A stretch of DNA of 64,000 nucleotides from Paenibacillus antibioticophila (GTDB lineage Bacteria > Bacillota > Bacilli > Paenibacillales > Paenibacillaceae): assembly GCF_000455265.1 (NCBI RefSeq), contig NZ_HG005142.1, positions 307,079 through 371,078 on the forward strand, written 5' to 3'. Positions 25,519-32,922 of the stretch are shown piece by piece (the first letter of the stretch is position 1; every line of letters begins with the position of its first letter). The notes below the pieces were generated by a model. That model saw nothing but the letters and a program-made list of their open reading frames with translations. It had not been told where the DNA came from and made no database searches. A program made the position numbers and the translations under genes.

Positions 25519-26178
25519 CTAATAACGGCGAATTTTTCTCGCCAGCGTGTTGCCTAAAGACTGTATTCCCTGTACTAAAATGACAAGTATGATCACGGTG
25601 GTTACAACGACTACGGTGTCAAAGCGTTGATATCCATACACGATAGCCAAGTCTCCGACTCCACCGCCACCCACGGTTCCGGCCATTGCGGTCGCTCCAA
25701 TCAAGCCGATCGTTGCCGTGGTTAGTGACAGAATCAATGAGCTTACTGCTTCCGGCAACAAAAAGTACCATATGACCTGCAAGGGCGTCGCCCCCATGGC
25801 CTCGGCAGCTTCAAGAATTCCCGGGTTCACTTCAAGCAGAGAAGTCTCTACTAAACGTGCAATATAGGGTGCGATATAGATGATCAGCGGTACGATCGCT
25901 GCACTTGTCCCGATCGAAGTGTGAACAATCAATCTTGTGAACGGAATAATGGCAACCAGCAAAATAATAAAGGGCAGAGAGCGAACGATGTTGATGATCG
26001 GATTCAGGATGGCATAGAGCGCTTTGTTCTCCAGCACGCCGCCCGGGCGAGTGATGACGAGTAATATTCCCAATGGAATCCCTAATAAGGAACCCACGAA
26101 AAGGGAGACTCCTACCATTTGAATTGTCTCTATAATTGCCTTCAGAAATTGCTCATTCGTTATTGTGGTCGAAAACAT
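25519..26178 (-). CDS. metI: MetI-type ABC transporter permease
   Basis: A 219-residue inner-membrane permease. Five hydrophobic segments include MVGVSLFVGSLLGIPLGILL, IVRSLPFIILLVAIIPF and VVVVTTVIILVILVQGIQ. The permease/ATPase contact motif is ILEAAEAMGATPLQVIWYFL. The start ATG 26178 has GGAGG upstream and overlaps the 3' end of the metN-type gene by 26 nt, indicating coupled expression. It is homologous to MetI of methionine importers. The actual substrate in this operon may be a modified amino acid. Confidence 0.92.
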   Translation of the reverse strand: MFSTTITNEQFLKAIIETIQMVGVSLFVGSLLGIPLGILLVITRPGGVLENKALYAILNPIINIVRSLPFIILLVAIIPFTRLIVHTSIGTSAAIVPLIIYIAPYIARLVETSLLEVNPGILEAAEAMGATPLQVIWYFLLPEAVSSLILSLTTATIGLIGATAMAGTVGGGGVGDLAIVYGYQRFDTVVVVTTVIILVILVQGIQSLGNTLARKIRRY

Positions 26179-27196
26179 AAGACTCTACCTCCTCCACACT
26201 GACTCCATGCCTTGTCAAAAATGCCAGGGCATCCTCTACCAGCTTTCTATCACCGGACAATTGAATGATCGCTGTTCCCAAGGTTGTTTCTTGAATCTCT
26301 GTCATATTTGCAAATAGGATATTGACCTTAATATCGAAGGAACGGATCATCTCATAGAGAATAGGCTCGGAAGCACTTTTGCCAACAAAATTGAGCTTGT
26401 AGAGCAGACTTCCGTTTTCGGCCTTTAATGATTTTTCAACACTTGGTGTCATGCTATTTTGAACAACTGTCTTCACAAAATTTTTCGTGGTCTCATGCTG
26501 GGGATGACCAAACACCTCCAGAACGCTCCCTTGTTCTATAATTCGTCCCTCTTCCATCACAGCTACCTTGTTGCAAATCTCTTGAATGACGGACATTTCA
26601 TGTGTAATAATCATCACCGTAATGTTATATTCTGCATTAATTCTTTTTAAAAGCTGCAAGATAGATTGTGTTGTCTGTGGATCAAGTGCAGAGGTTGCTT
26701 CGTCACACAAAAGAATCGATGGATTCGAGGCAAGCGCTCTGGCAATTCCAACACGCTGCTTCTGTCCCCCTGACAACTCGCTCGGATAGCTTCCCGCTTT
26801 GTCGCTTAATCCTACAAACTCTAGCAGCTCCTGTACCCGCTGACGGATTTCACTTTTACTCTTTTTCAATAGGACGAGGGGAATCGCTACATTATCAAAT
26901 ACTTTTTTGGATTCTAGCAGGTTGAAATGTTGAAAAATCATACCTATGTTCTTTTTGGCCAATCGCAGCTCTTTATCGTTGTAAGTTCCTAAGTCACGCC
27001 CATTCACCAAGACCTGTCCTTCTGTAGGTCTTTCCAGATAATTGACTAGACGAATTAATGTGCTTTTCCCGGCACCGCTATAGCCGATTACCCCGAAGAT
27101 ATCTCCCTTTTCAACCTTCAAATTGATTCCCTTCAGAGCTTCGATCGTGATCCCTTTCCGAGTGAATGTTTTGGAAGCATTCTTTAATTCAATCAT
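26153..27196 (-). CDS. metN: MetN-type ABC transporter ATP-binding protein with NIL domain
   Basis: About 347 residues. The Walker A motif is GYSGAGKSTLIR, the Q-loop FQHFNLL, the signature LSGGQKQR, and Walker B ILLCDEATSALDP. The C-terminal ~90 residues form a NIL domain (LLYKLNFVGKSASEPILYEM) that senses intracellular methionine and inhibits transport in MetN proteins. ATG 27196 is preceded by GAGGGG. It drives uptake through the MetI-type permease and is encoded immediately after the M20 hydrolase. Confidence 0.94.
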   Translation of the reverse strand: MIELKNASKTFTRKGITIEALKGINLKVEKGDIFGVIGYSGAGKSTLIRLVNYLERPTEGQVLVNGRDLGTYNDKELRLAKKNIGMIFQHFNLLESKKVFDNVAIPLVLLKKSKSEIRQRVQELLEFVGLSDKAGSYPSELSGGQKQRVGIARALASNPSILLCDEATSALDPQTTQSILQLLKRINAEYNITVMIITHEMSVIQEICNKVAVMEEGRIIEQGSVLEVFGHPQHETTKNFVKTVVQNSMTPSVEKSLKAENGSLLYKLNFVGKSASEPILYEMIRSFDIKVNILFANMTEIQETTLGTAIIQLSGDRKLVEDALAFLTRHGVSVEEVESYVFDHNNE

Positions 27197-27224
27197 ATTG
27201 GTTCCCCTCAATCATTTTCTAGAG

Positions 27225-28406
27225 TTAGGATGAAGCTTTCGCTTGCAGCTTCTCAAGGGCTCGCTCTGCCAATGAAGCAAAGTACTTAGCGGCAGGCAAT
27301 AGTGCAGCCTCATCAACATCGAAACGAGGATGATGGAGTGCATAGGCCGGTCCTGTTCCGATATTTACAAATGCGCCTGGGATCTGTTGCAGATAAAATG
27401 AAAAGTCCTCGCCCCCCATTTGCAGCGGAATATCATGCACATCATACCCGGCCTCTGAGGCGACCTCTTTGGTGAAATCAGCCCATTCCGCATGATTAAT
27501 AGTTGCTGGAGGCCCAGGATACCAATGCAGCTGTGCCTCAGCTCCGGCTCCTTCAGCGACTCCTTCGATGATGCGCGTCATTTGAACAGGAATAAGGCGG
27601 CGAATCTCTTCATTGTAAGTTCGAACCGTTCCCTCGAGCTCCACCTTTTCCGGGAGAACGTTCCATGTAAAGCCCCCGTTAATTCTCGTTACACTTAATA
27701 CCACCGGCTCTATCGCATTATTTTGACGGCTAACAATCGTCTGCAGCATGGTAATGATCTGAGCCGCTGTCACAATGGCATCCACACCTTTTTCCGGTGT
27801 AGCAGCATGGGCCCCGACACCTTTTACCGTAATTTCAAACCGATCAACACTTGCTGTTAAAGCTCCGGTTCTCATTCCGAAGGTTCCAGTTGGTAGATCA
27901 GGGGAATTATGAAGTCCAAATATGGCAGCAACATCCTTCAGACCTCCAGATGCCAGGACACTTTCTGCCCCATGGCCGGTTTCCTCTGCGGGCTGGAATA
28001 AGATTCTCACTCTGCCGGGAAGCTCACTTTCGCGCTCTTTTAGCAGCAAAGCAGCGCCTAAAATCGTAGCGGTATGAAAATCATGTCCACAGGCGTGCAT
28101 TTTCCCCGGAATCTCTGATGCAAAGGGCAACTTTGTTTGCTCCTCTATTGGAAGTGCATCGATATCACATCGAATAGCCACAATGGGCCCATCGCCTTGT
28201 CCAATCTCTGCAATTAATCCCGTTGCCAACGGGAGGTCCATGATCTGGATATCAGCTGCTGTCAGCCAGCCCCGCAGCTTCTCGGTTGTTTTGAACTCTT
28301 CATATGCCAATTCAGGCTCTCTGTGAAGATTTCTTCGAACGCTAATTAAGTAGTTGCCCAAATCCGATGGCTGCACAGTCAAATTGTTTTCCCCCACTGC
28401 ACTCAT
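27225..28406 (-). CDS. M20-family amidohydrolase (N-acyl-amino-acid deacylase type)
   Basis: A 393-residue cytoplasmic metallopeptidase. It shows the M20/hippurate-hydrolase motifs: MHACGHDFHTATILGAALLL (metal ligand Cys-Gly-His-Asp), VRILFQPAEETGHGAE (catalytic Glu pair), a dimerisation insert (AATPEKGVDAIVTAAQII), and MGGEDFSFYLQQIPGAF near the C terminus. The start overlaps the GntR stop (ATGA). Family members deacylate N-acyl or N-carbamoyl amino acids. Together with the Met-type importer this suggests uptake of an N-acylated amino acid, as with YxeP-type sulphur-salvage enzymes (inference). Confidence 0.9.
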   Translation of the reverse strand: MSAVGENNLTVQPSDLGNYLISVRRNLHREPELAYEEFKTTEKLRGWLTAADIQIMDLPLATGLIAEIGQGDGPIVAIRCDIDALPIEEQTKLPFASEIPGKMHACGHDFHTATILGAALLLKERESELPGRVRILFQPAEETGHGAESVLASGGLKDVAAIFGLHNSPDLPTGTFGMRTGALTASVDRFEITVKGVGAHAATPEKGVDAIVTAAQIITMLQTIVSRQNNAIEPVVLSVTRINGGFTWNVLPEKVELEGTVRTYNEEIRRLIPVQMTRIIEGVAEGAGAEAQLHWYPGPPATINHAEWADFTKEVASEAGYDVHDIPLQMGGEDFSFYLQQIPGAFVNIGTGPAYALHHPRFDVDEAALLPAAKYFASLAERALEKLQAKASS

Positions 28407-29068
28407 GCCTCCTTGTCTCCTTCCATCCCTCTTATTCGCTCCAGTGCAATAGATAGACTGCTAATAATATGATCTCGCATCGCTTTCTCAGCGCCGTCTT
28501 CATTTCTGTCAGCTATCATTTGTAAGATTAAGCCATGTTCTTCATCTGCCTGTCTTGTCCAATCTCCGTGCAAGGAAACAAAGCGACAGTAGCGAAGCGC
28601 GTGGTCTCTTAATTGATTCAAAACCTTCTCGAAAACGGTGAGTTCACTCATTTCCGATAAATAATCATGAAATTCAAAGCCATAGGATACAAAGTTCTGA
28701 TTATCGCCTAGCTGGAAGGATTGTTTTATGTTCTCAAGGATTACCGTTAATTTTTGAATATCTTTATCTGTTGCATTCTTAGCCGCATTCTTCGCGATAT
28801 AGCCTTCAAGCATGCTGCGAACAAGAAAGACTTCTTCAACCTCTTTAACTGTTATGGAAGCTACCTTCAGCCTTCCATTGGGCTGCCGAACGAGAAAATC
28901 CTCATTCTCCAACCTCTGTATGGCCTCCCTTAGCGGTGTACGACTGACCCCAAGCAATGCTGCTAAGTTCTCTTCGTTTACAGCTTGGTTTGGCTTCAGC
29001 TCGCTATCTATGATTTTTTGTTTTAATTCATAGTAAACATTGTCCTTTGACAACCTTCTTGATCTCAT
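28403..29068 (-). CDS. GntR-family (FCD/FadR subfamily) transcriptional regulator
   Basis: About 221 residues. The N-terminal winged HTH is NVYYELKQKIIDSELKPNQAV ... EENLAALLGVSRTPLREAIQ. The C-terminal FCD helical domain runs about 80-215 (FLVRSMLEGYIAKNAAKNA, FHDYLSEMSELTVFEKVL, EEHGLILQMIADRNEDGAEKAM) with ligand-type His residues. It is the first gene of the minus-strand unit and autoregulates through the TATAC palindrome at 29116-29129. The effector is probably the imported compound or its product. Confidence 0.92.
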   Translation of the reverse strand: MRSRRLSKDNVYYELKQKIIDSELKPNQAVNEENLAALLGVSRTPLREAIQRLENEDFLVRQPNGRLKVASITVKEVEEVFLVRSMLEGYIAKNAAKNATDKDIQKLTVILENIKQSFQLGDNQNFVSYGFEFHDYLSEMSELTVFEKVLNQLRDHALRYCRFVSLHGDWTRQADEEHGLILQMIADRNEDGAEKAMRDHIISSLSIALERIRGMEGDKEA

Positions 29069-29115
29069 CACTAGCTAACCATCTCCTCCACGATTCATCT
29101 CGAGGCAAATTGCAT

Positions 29116-29129
29116 AATTGTATACAATT
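29116..29129. promoter_or_regulatory. GntR/FadR-type operator
   Basis: AATTGTATACAATT is a perfect 14-bp palindrome built on the TNGTATACNA-type core of FCD-subfamily GntR regulators. It lies 48 bp before the GntR start and would control the whole Met-type unit. Confidence 0.8.
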
Positions 29130-29225
29130 TATTTTAATCCCTATGTTTAAGCTTTTTTATACTATATTCCTATTATTCCACCTAGTCAAGTGGGTATTCA
29201 GGGATTAAAAATGTTACAATTACAA

Positions 29226-29259
29226 AGAGAGAGACCTGGCTAAATCCAGGTCTCTCTCT
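29226..29259 (-). terminator. Intrinsic terminator
   Basis: Perfect 14-bp arms AGAGAGAGACCTGG and its complement with a 6-nt loop. It lies 65 bp past the stop of the pentapeptide-repeat gene and insulates it from the Met-type operon promoter. Confidence 0.8.
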
Positions 29260-29324
29260 GGAAAACATGATTTGTTTCGTATTAAATCCTCTATACTTGT
29301 CAACTTGCTACACATGGTGCCTTT

Positions 29325-30197
29325 TTAACTACTCCTTCCTGATCCAACACGTATCCAATGAGAAGGCCGCTGTATATAAAAAGGTAGTACCGTCTTTGCA
29401 TCACCTTTAGCCGAATTCATTTGCATCTGGGTTAAAAACATACTAGTAGAAAGATTGGCGCCGCTAAAATCAGCGTCACGCAAATCGGCGCCAATAAAGC
29501 TTGCCGCTCTTAAATCTGAATTTCGCATATCGGCAGCAATTAGTAATGCTCCTCTAAAATCAACTGCCCTTAAATCTTTGCCATTCAACTTTTTTCCCAT
29601 CCAATTAACTCTTGAACGATCCAAGTCTTTAAGTTTTTTAGCACCAGGTAATTCTGCAATCGCAGTTTCTCGAATTGAATCACTAGCCTCTGTAAGCAAT
29701 CCATTCAGTGAGAACCGATAGGTTGCTAGATCAAAAGCTAATAATTTGCTGGCACTCCAGGCAGTCACCTTCTGCAGCTCGGCTAATTTCTTGCTTAGCG
29801 TATCAGTTAACGCACTCGGAAGATCGTACGACAAAGCCTCTGCTGCATATGCAATCATTTCGTGAATTTGATCCATTATAGGAAATACTCTAAACATTTG
29901 ATCTCTAGCTTCCGGATTCTCTCTCCAACTTACGTTGTTGAAAGTAACTTGAGATACAACTTGTCCGGCACCTAGACAATCAAATACTGTACAGCCTTTA
30001 TATCCCTTGTCTCTTAATTGAGTGTGAATATTACATCTATAATCCGATTTCAAATTGACGCAGGGCGTATTTGCGGGTTTACTCATGGGAAAATCACTTG
30101 ATTGTACTATATTAAGCGCTGTACAACAAAGTCCAAAGCATTTAGAGCAATCAGCTGTTAAATTATTTCTTATACTTTTGGCTGTATTCCTATTCAT
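29325..30197 (-). CDS. Cys-rich pentapeptide-repeat protein
   Basis: 290 residues. The N-terminal ~75 residues hold a Cys cluster (CSKCFGLCC, CVNLKSDYRCNIH, GCTVFDC) plausibly binding metal. A helical middle follows (DQIHEMIAYAAEAL), then about seven pentapeptide repeats of the A(D/N)LXX type (LNGKDLRAVDFRGALLIAAD, DLRAASFIGADLRDADFSGA) folding as a right-handed beta helix. No signal peptide is present. Pentapeptide-repeat proteins of this Cys-containing layout are widespread but of unknown function. Some shield DNA gyrase, but no evidence for that is seen here. Confidence 0.85.
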   Translation of the reverse strand: MNRNTAKSIRNNLTADCSKCFGLCCTALNIVQSSDFPMSKPANTPCVNLKSDYRCNIHTQLRDKGYKGCTVFDCLGAGQVVSQVTFNNVSWRENPEARDQMFRVFPIMDQIHEMIAYAAEALSYDLPSALTDTLSKKLAELQKVTAWSASKLLAFDLATYRFSLNGLLTEASDSIRETAIAELPGAKKLKDLDRSRVNWMGKKLNGKDLRAVDFRGALLIAADMRNSDLRAASFIGADLRDADFSGANLSTSMFLTQMQMNSAKGDAKTVLPFYIQRPSHWIRVGSGRSS

Positions 30198-30253
30198 GTC
30201 ATTACCTTCTTCAATTTTTATGTAAATGAAAGGCTGTTCTCTCTATGGCTGTC

Positions 30254-30880
30254 TTAGTTAAAACCTCTATACAAGCGAACACCTAATACCGCATTGAATC
30301 CAGTTGCGGCAAACACACTGAAGCGCTCGGGAATGCCAAAATAGGCTACAGGTACGATCCCTGTTCCAACGGCTCCCGCGAGCATGAATAGTAAAGCCGC
30401 CGTTGCCCAGCCAGCTAAATAGCGATAACGTCTGTCCCGATATCCTCCGGCCATAATCAGAATGAGCGAAAGAACGGAGAGCAGGACAACAAGCACTGTC
30501 ACGACATATACATGCATGATATCTTGAAACGCAGTACCGGCATTCCCCTGGACAGAGAGCGGAAAAGCTGCATATCCAATAGCCGACACCCAATTCATCA
30601 CCGCAAACAAATAAATTCCGAGCCGAATCGTTCTATTCAGCTTTCCTTGTATAAATACGCATACCATCATTACAGAGGTGATACCGCAGATGTCGTACAG
30701 AGAAGCAAGCCGCCCCCACAGCACTTTGGAAGGAGCATTGCTTGCGCTGAGATCACTCACCGCCTGCGACATCCATTGATATCCGGGATAGGCTAATGGA
30801 GAAAAAAGCACCGCTGCCGCATAGGAGAACAAGCTGATGATTCCCAACAATCCGCACCATTGAACTAGCGTCCGCTTCAC
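30254..30880 (-). CDS. DUF998 membrane protein
   Basis: A 208-residue integral membrane protein with about six segments (WCGLLGIISLFSYAAAVLFS, IYLFAVMNWVSAIGYAAF, YVVTVLVVLLSVLSLILIM). It shows the DUF998 pattern: FSPLAYPGYQWMSQAVSDLS near the N terminus, including the conserved Pro-Gly and S-D-L-S. Its start overlaps the stop of the TetR gene by 4 nt, so it is the regulated partner of that repressor. Function is unknown; frequent association with TetR regulators points to an exported-compound or membrane-stress role (inference). Confidence 0.85.
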   Translation of the reverse strand: MKRTLVQWCGLLGIISLFSYAAAVLFSPLAYPGYQWMSQAVSDLSASNAPSKVLWGRLASLYDICGITSVMMVCVFIQGKLNRTIRLGIYLFAVMNWVSAIGYAAFPLSVQGNAGTAFQDIMHVYVVTVLVVLLSVLSLILIMAGGYRDRRYRYLAGWATAALLFMLAGAVGTGIVPVAYFGIPERFSVFAATGFNAVLGVRLYRGFN

Positions 30881-31512
30881 TTTGAGTTTCCTCCATTTTT
30901 ATAAAGTCTGCTGAATTGCTTTATATGCTGTTCCACCAGTTGAAGCATCTCCTGCTCGCGCTCGGGCTGCCGGTCACATAAAGTCAGCAGCATATAAATC
31001 GGGGCATAGAAGTGAACCGCCATTATTTGCGGAGACTCGTCCTTGAATACACCAGCCTGGGCCAGCAGGTCAAATAGCATGCCTTGATAGGTCAAGGGAT
31101 CCTCTACATACTGCTTGGAATAGAGCGCAGCAAGCTCTCGATTTCGATATTGCTCCACCGTCAGCATTTTTCGAAACTTACATACATACTCATCTCTTAG
31201 AAAAAATAGAAACAGCTCTTTTCCCATTTCTACGAGCTGATTTTCCGACAAGAGAGCCAGCCTTTCCAAATCCGCATGTGCGTCTAAGCCATTCATTTGC
31301 ATTTGGGCTGCCCGCTGTTCGTACCTCTCTGCCATCTCAGTAAGTATCGCATGAAAGATGTCCTGTTTACTTGAAAAATGCTTGTATAAGGACGGAGCTT
31401 TAATCCCGACAGCTTTGGCAATTTCACTGACACTCACGGCGTCATATCCCTTTTCTGCTAAAAGTGTTAGCGCCGAGTAAATGATTCGTTGCTTTGTTGT
31501 CATCAAAACCAA
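30877..31512 (-). CDS. TetR-family transcriptional regulator
   Basis: About 211 residues. The HTH spans about 5-50 (IIYSALTLLAEKGYDAVSVSEIAKAVGIKAPSLYKHFSSKQ). The C-terminal ligand domain contains FLRDEYVCKFRKMLTVEQYR, repeated as a decayed fragment at 5484-5884. The start is TTG 31512 (AAGGA 5 nt upstream) or ATG 31503. Two perfect palindromes just upstream are probable autoregulatory operators. It is coupled to the DUF998 gene. Confidence 0.9.
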   Translation of the reverse strand: MVLMTTKQRIIYSALTLLAEKGYDAVSVSEIAKAVGIKAPSLYKHFSSKQDIFHAILTEMAERYEQRAAQMQMNGLDAHADLERLALLSENQLVEMGKELFLFFLRDEYVCKFRKMLTVEQYRNRELAALYSKQYVEDPLTYQGMLFDLLAQAGVFKDESPQIMAVHFYAPIYMLLTLCDRQPEREQEMLQLVEQHIKQFSRLYKNGGNSK

Positions 31513-31522
31513 TCCATTCCTT

Positions 31523-31566
31523 GGCTAATGTTCATTAGCCTTATTGTAAGCTAATGGTTATTAGCT
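31523..31566. promoter_or_regulatory. Pair of TetR operators
   Basis: Palindrome one is GGCTAATG-TT-CATTAGCC (31523-31540). Palindrome two is AGCTAAT-GGTT-ATTAGCT (31549-31566). They lie 26 bp apart centre to centre, directly before the TetR start, and share the CTAAT...ATTAG half-sites. Confidence 0.8.
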
Positions 31567-31597
31567 TGCAATAGATTTCCTCATTTGTTCGAAATCC

Positions 31598-32176
31598 TCA
31601 AACCTGCTTGTTATAATTCAAACCTAAGCGGTAAGCTTGGTTCAGCAGCAACTCGTAATGACTAGGATTTGAATCCAGAGTCTCATATAAGAATTCAACC
31701 TTAGAGTTGGATACACCGCAATAATCCGCAATGCCCACATTCAGCAGATGAGTAATCATTTCGTCGTAGCTGCGCTTTTTCATCTGTTCTTTCGAAACGC
31801 CCGCCAGACCCATCCACAAGACATGCTGATGATGAAGGTGGTTTAAACCATACGCAAACCCATTATTCCATACACGGTCAATATAGCCCTTTAACATAGC
31901 CGGCAGATGCCACCACCAAACTGGAAAAATAAATGCCAGAGCATCATGCTCCTTCATCCGTTTTATTTCCAGCTCTACTTCAGGAGAAAAGGTCTGCTCC
32001 GAAGCGGACCAATTGGGTTCATCCGCTCCTTCCAAGACAGGATCAAACCCAATCCCGTGCAAATCCAATATCTCATAATTGTGGCCAGCCTCGGCGAGGC
32101 CTTGTACGAAACGATCGGCCACCTTAAAGGTAAGGGAATCTTTTCTCGGGTGAGAAACAACGGTTAATACTTTCAT
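31598..32176 (-). CDS. NAD(P)H-dependent flavodoxin-like oxidoreductase (KefF/MdaB family)
   Basis: 192 residues. The flavodoxin-fold FMN site is VVSHPRKDSLTFKVADRF, followed by ALAFIFPVWWWHLPAMLKGYIDRVWNNGFAYG, the family signature with aromatic residues over the isoalloxazine ring. It is a quinone reductase or small-molecule NAD(P)H dehydrogenase acting in the cytoplasm. It is divergent from the HxlR regulator gene, a common pairing in which HxlR represses the reductase and responds to quinones or aldehydes (known for YodB-type systems; inference here). Confidence 0.88.
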   Translation of the reverse strand: MKVLTVVSHPRKDSLTFKVADRFVQGLAEAGHNYEILDLHGIGFDPVLEGADEPNWSASEQTFSPEVELEIKRMKEHDALAFIFPVWWWHLPAMLKGYIDRVWNNGFAYGLNHLHHQHVLWMGLAGVSKEQMKKRSYDEMITHLLNVGIADYCGVSNSKVEFLYETLDSNPSHYELLLNQAYRLGLNYNKQV

Positions 32177-32262
32177 CTTGCATCTTCACTACCTTTCTCC
32201 AGCAGCTGATTTCTAGCCATGATCAATGGCTGATGCTATTATAATCAGTAGGAAAATGATCC

Positions 32263-32322
32263 GGAAGTACGCACTTTTAGGTTCTATAGGATGACACAGG
32301 TACCTTAGGAACATGGAAGTAC
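32263..32322. promoter_or_regulatory. Candidate HxlR operator repeats in the divergent control region
   Basis: GGAAGTAC occurs at 32263 and again at 32315, each followed after about nine bases by a GTTC-type motif. GGTACCTTAGGAAC lies between them. The symmetry is imperfect, so this is a suggestion only. Confidence 0.3.
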
Positions 32323-32381
32323 CCAAGCCTGTTCCCTGGAAACTGACTCGAACAGCAGTGTGAAGTGAAGGAGGATTGTAA

Positions 32382-32786
32382 ATGACTGAACAGATGAAGA
32401 ATAGCATTCGGAAGAAATATCAAGTTGGCGTGGAGGCGGCTTTAGAGGTAATGGGGGGCAAATGGAAGCCCTTGATTATCTACCATCTGATGACGGGGAG
32501 AAAACGAACGTCCGAGCTTCGCCGGCTAATTCCGGGCATTACTCAAAAAATGCTGACCACTCAGCTCAGAGGCCTGGAAAAGGATAAGATCATCACACGG
32601 ATGGTTTATAATGAGGTGCCTCCAAAAGTAGAGTATGATTTGACATCCTACGGCTGGGGATTAAAGCCCGCACTTGACCATCTATGCTATTGGGGAGAGG
32701 ATCACCTGGAAAAAATTTATGGCGATAAGTCCAAGGTTCTGGAAGAATTTCGTAACTTACCGGAAATGCCGAACTCTACTCAATGA
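32382..32786 (+). CDS. HxlR-family transcriptional regulator
   Basis: 134 residues, a single winged HTH of the HxlR/YodB type (VEAALEVMGGKWKPLIIYHL, the family hallmark, then TSELRRLIPGITQKMLTTQLRGLEKD and MVYNEVPPKVEYDLTSYGW). It contains one Cys (DHLCYWGED), so a thiol-redox sensing mode is possible. GGAGG precedes the ATG. The gene is divergent from the flavodoxin-like reductase, its probable target. Confidence 0.93.
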   Translation: MTEQMKNSIRKKYQVGVEAALEVMGGKWKPLIIYHLMTGRKRTSELRRLIPGITQKMLTTQLRGLEKDKIITRMVYNEVPPKVEYDLTSYGWGLKPALDHLCYWGEDHLEKIYGDKSKVLEEFRNLPEMPNSTQ

Positions 32787-32915
32787 TCTGGACATAGGGA
32801 TAGTAATTAAAGGTATGGTGTAAGCACCAACGTAGACCGCACAACCCAACAAGATAGCCGTGAATGCCATGGCCGTAAAAGTCACGATTTTTGTTTTTGG
32901 ATCTATTGAATTCAA
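32757..32915 (-). pseudogene. Possible membrane-protein N-terminal remnant
   Basis: A 52-codon frame from TTG 32915 reads IVTFTAMAFTAILLGCAVYV then GAYTIPLITIP, a clear membrane helix, and runs out inside the 3' end of the HxlR gene. It starts 7 nt after the ABC-2 permease stop. It might be a truncated third gene of the exporter operon. The similarity is too short to assign a family. Confidence 0.25.
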
Positions 32916-32922
32916 CCGAAAT

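Noticed and set aside
31598..32176. Azoreductase call for the flavodoxin-like gene
   Set aside because: The PVWWWHLPAMLKG pattern fits the KefF/MdaB-type quinone reductases better; azoreductase specificity cannot be shown.
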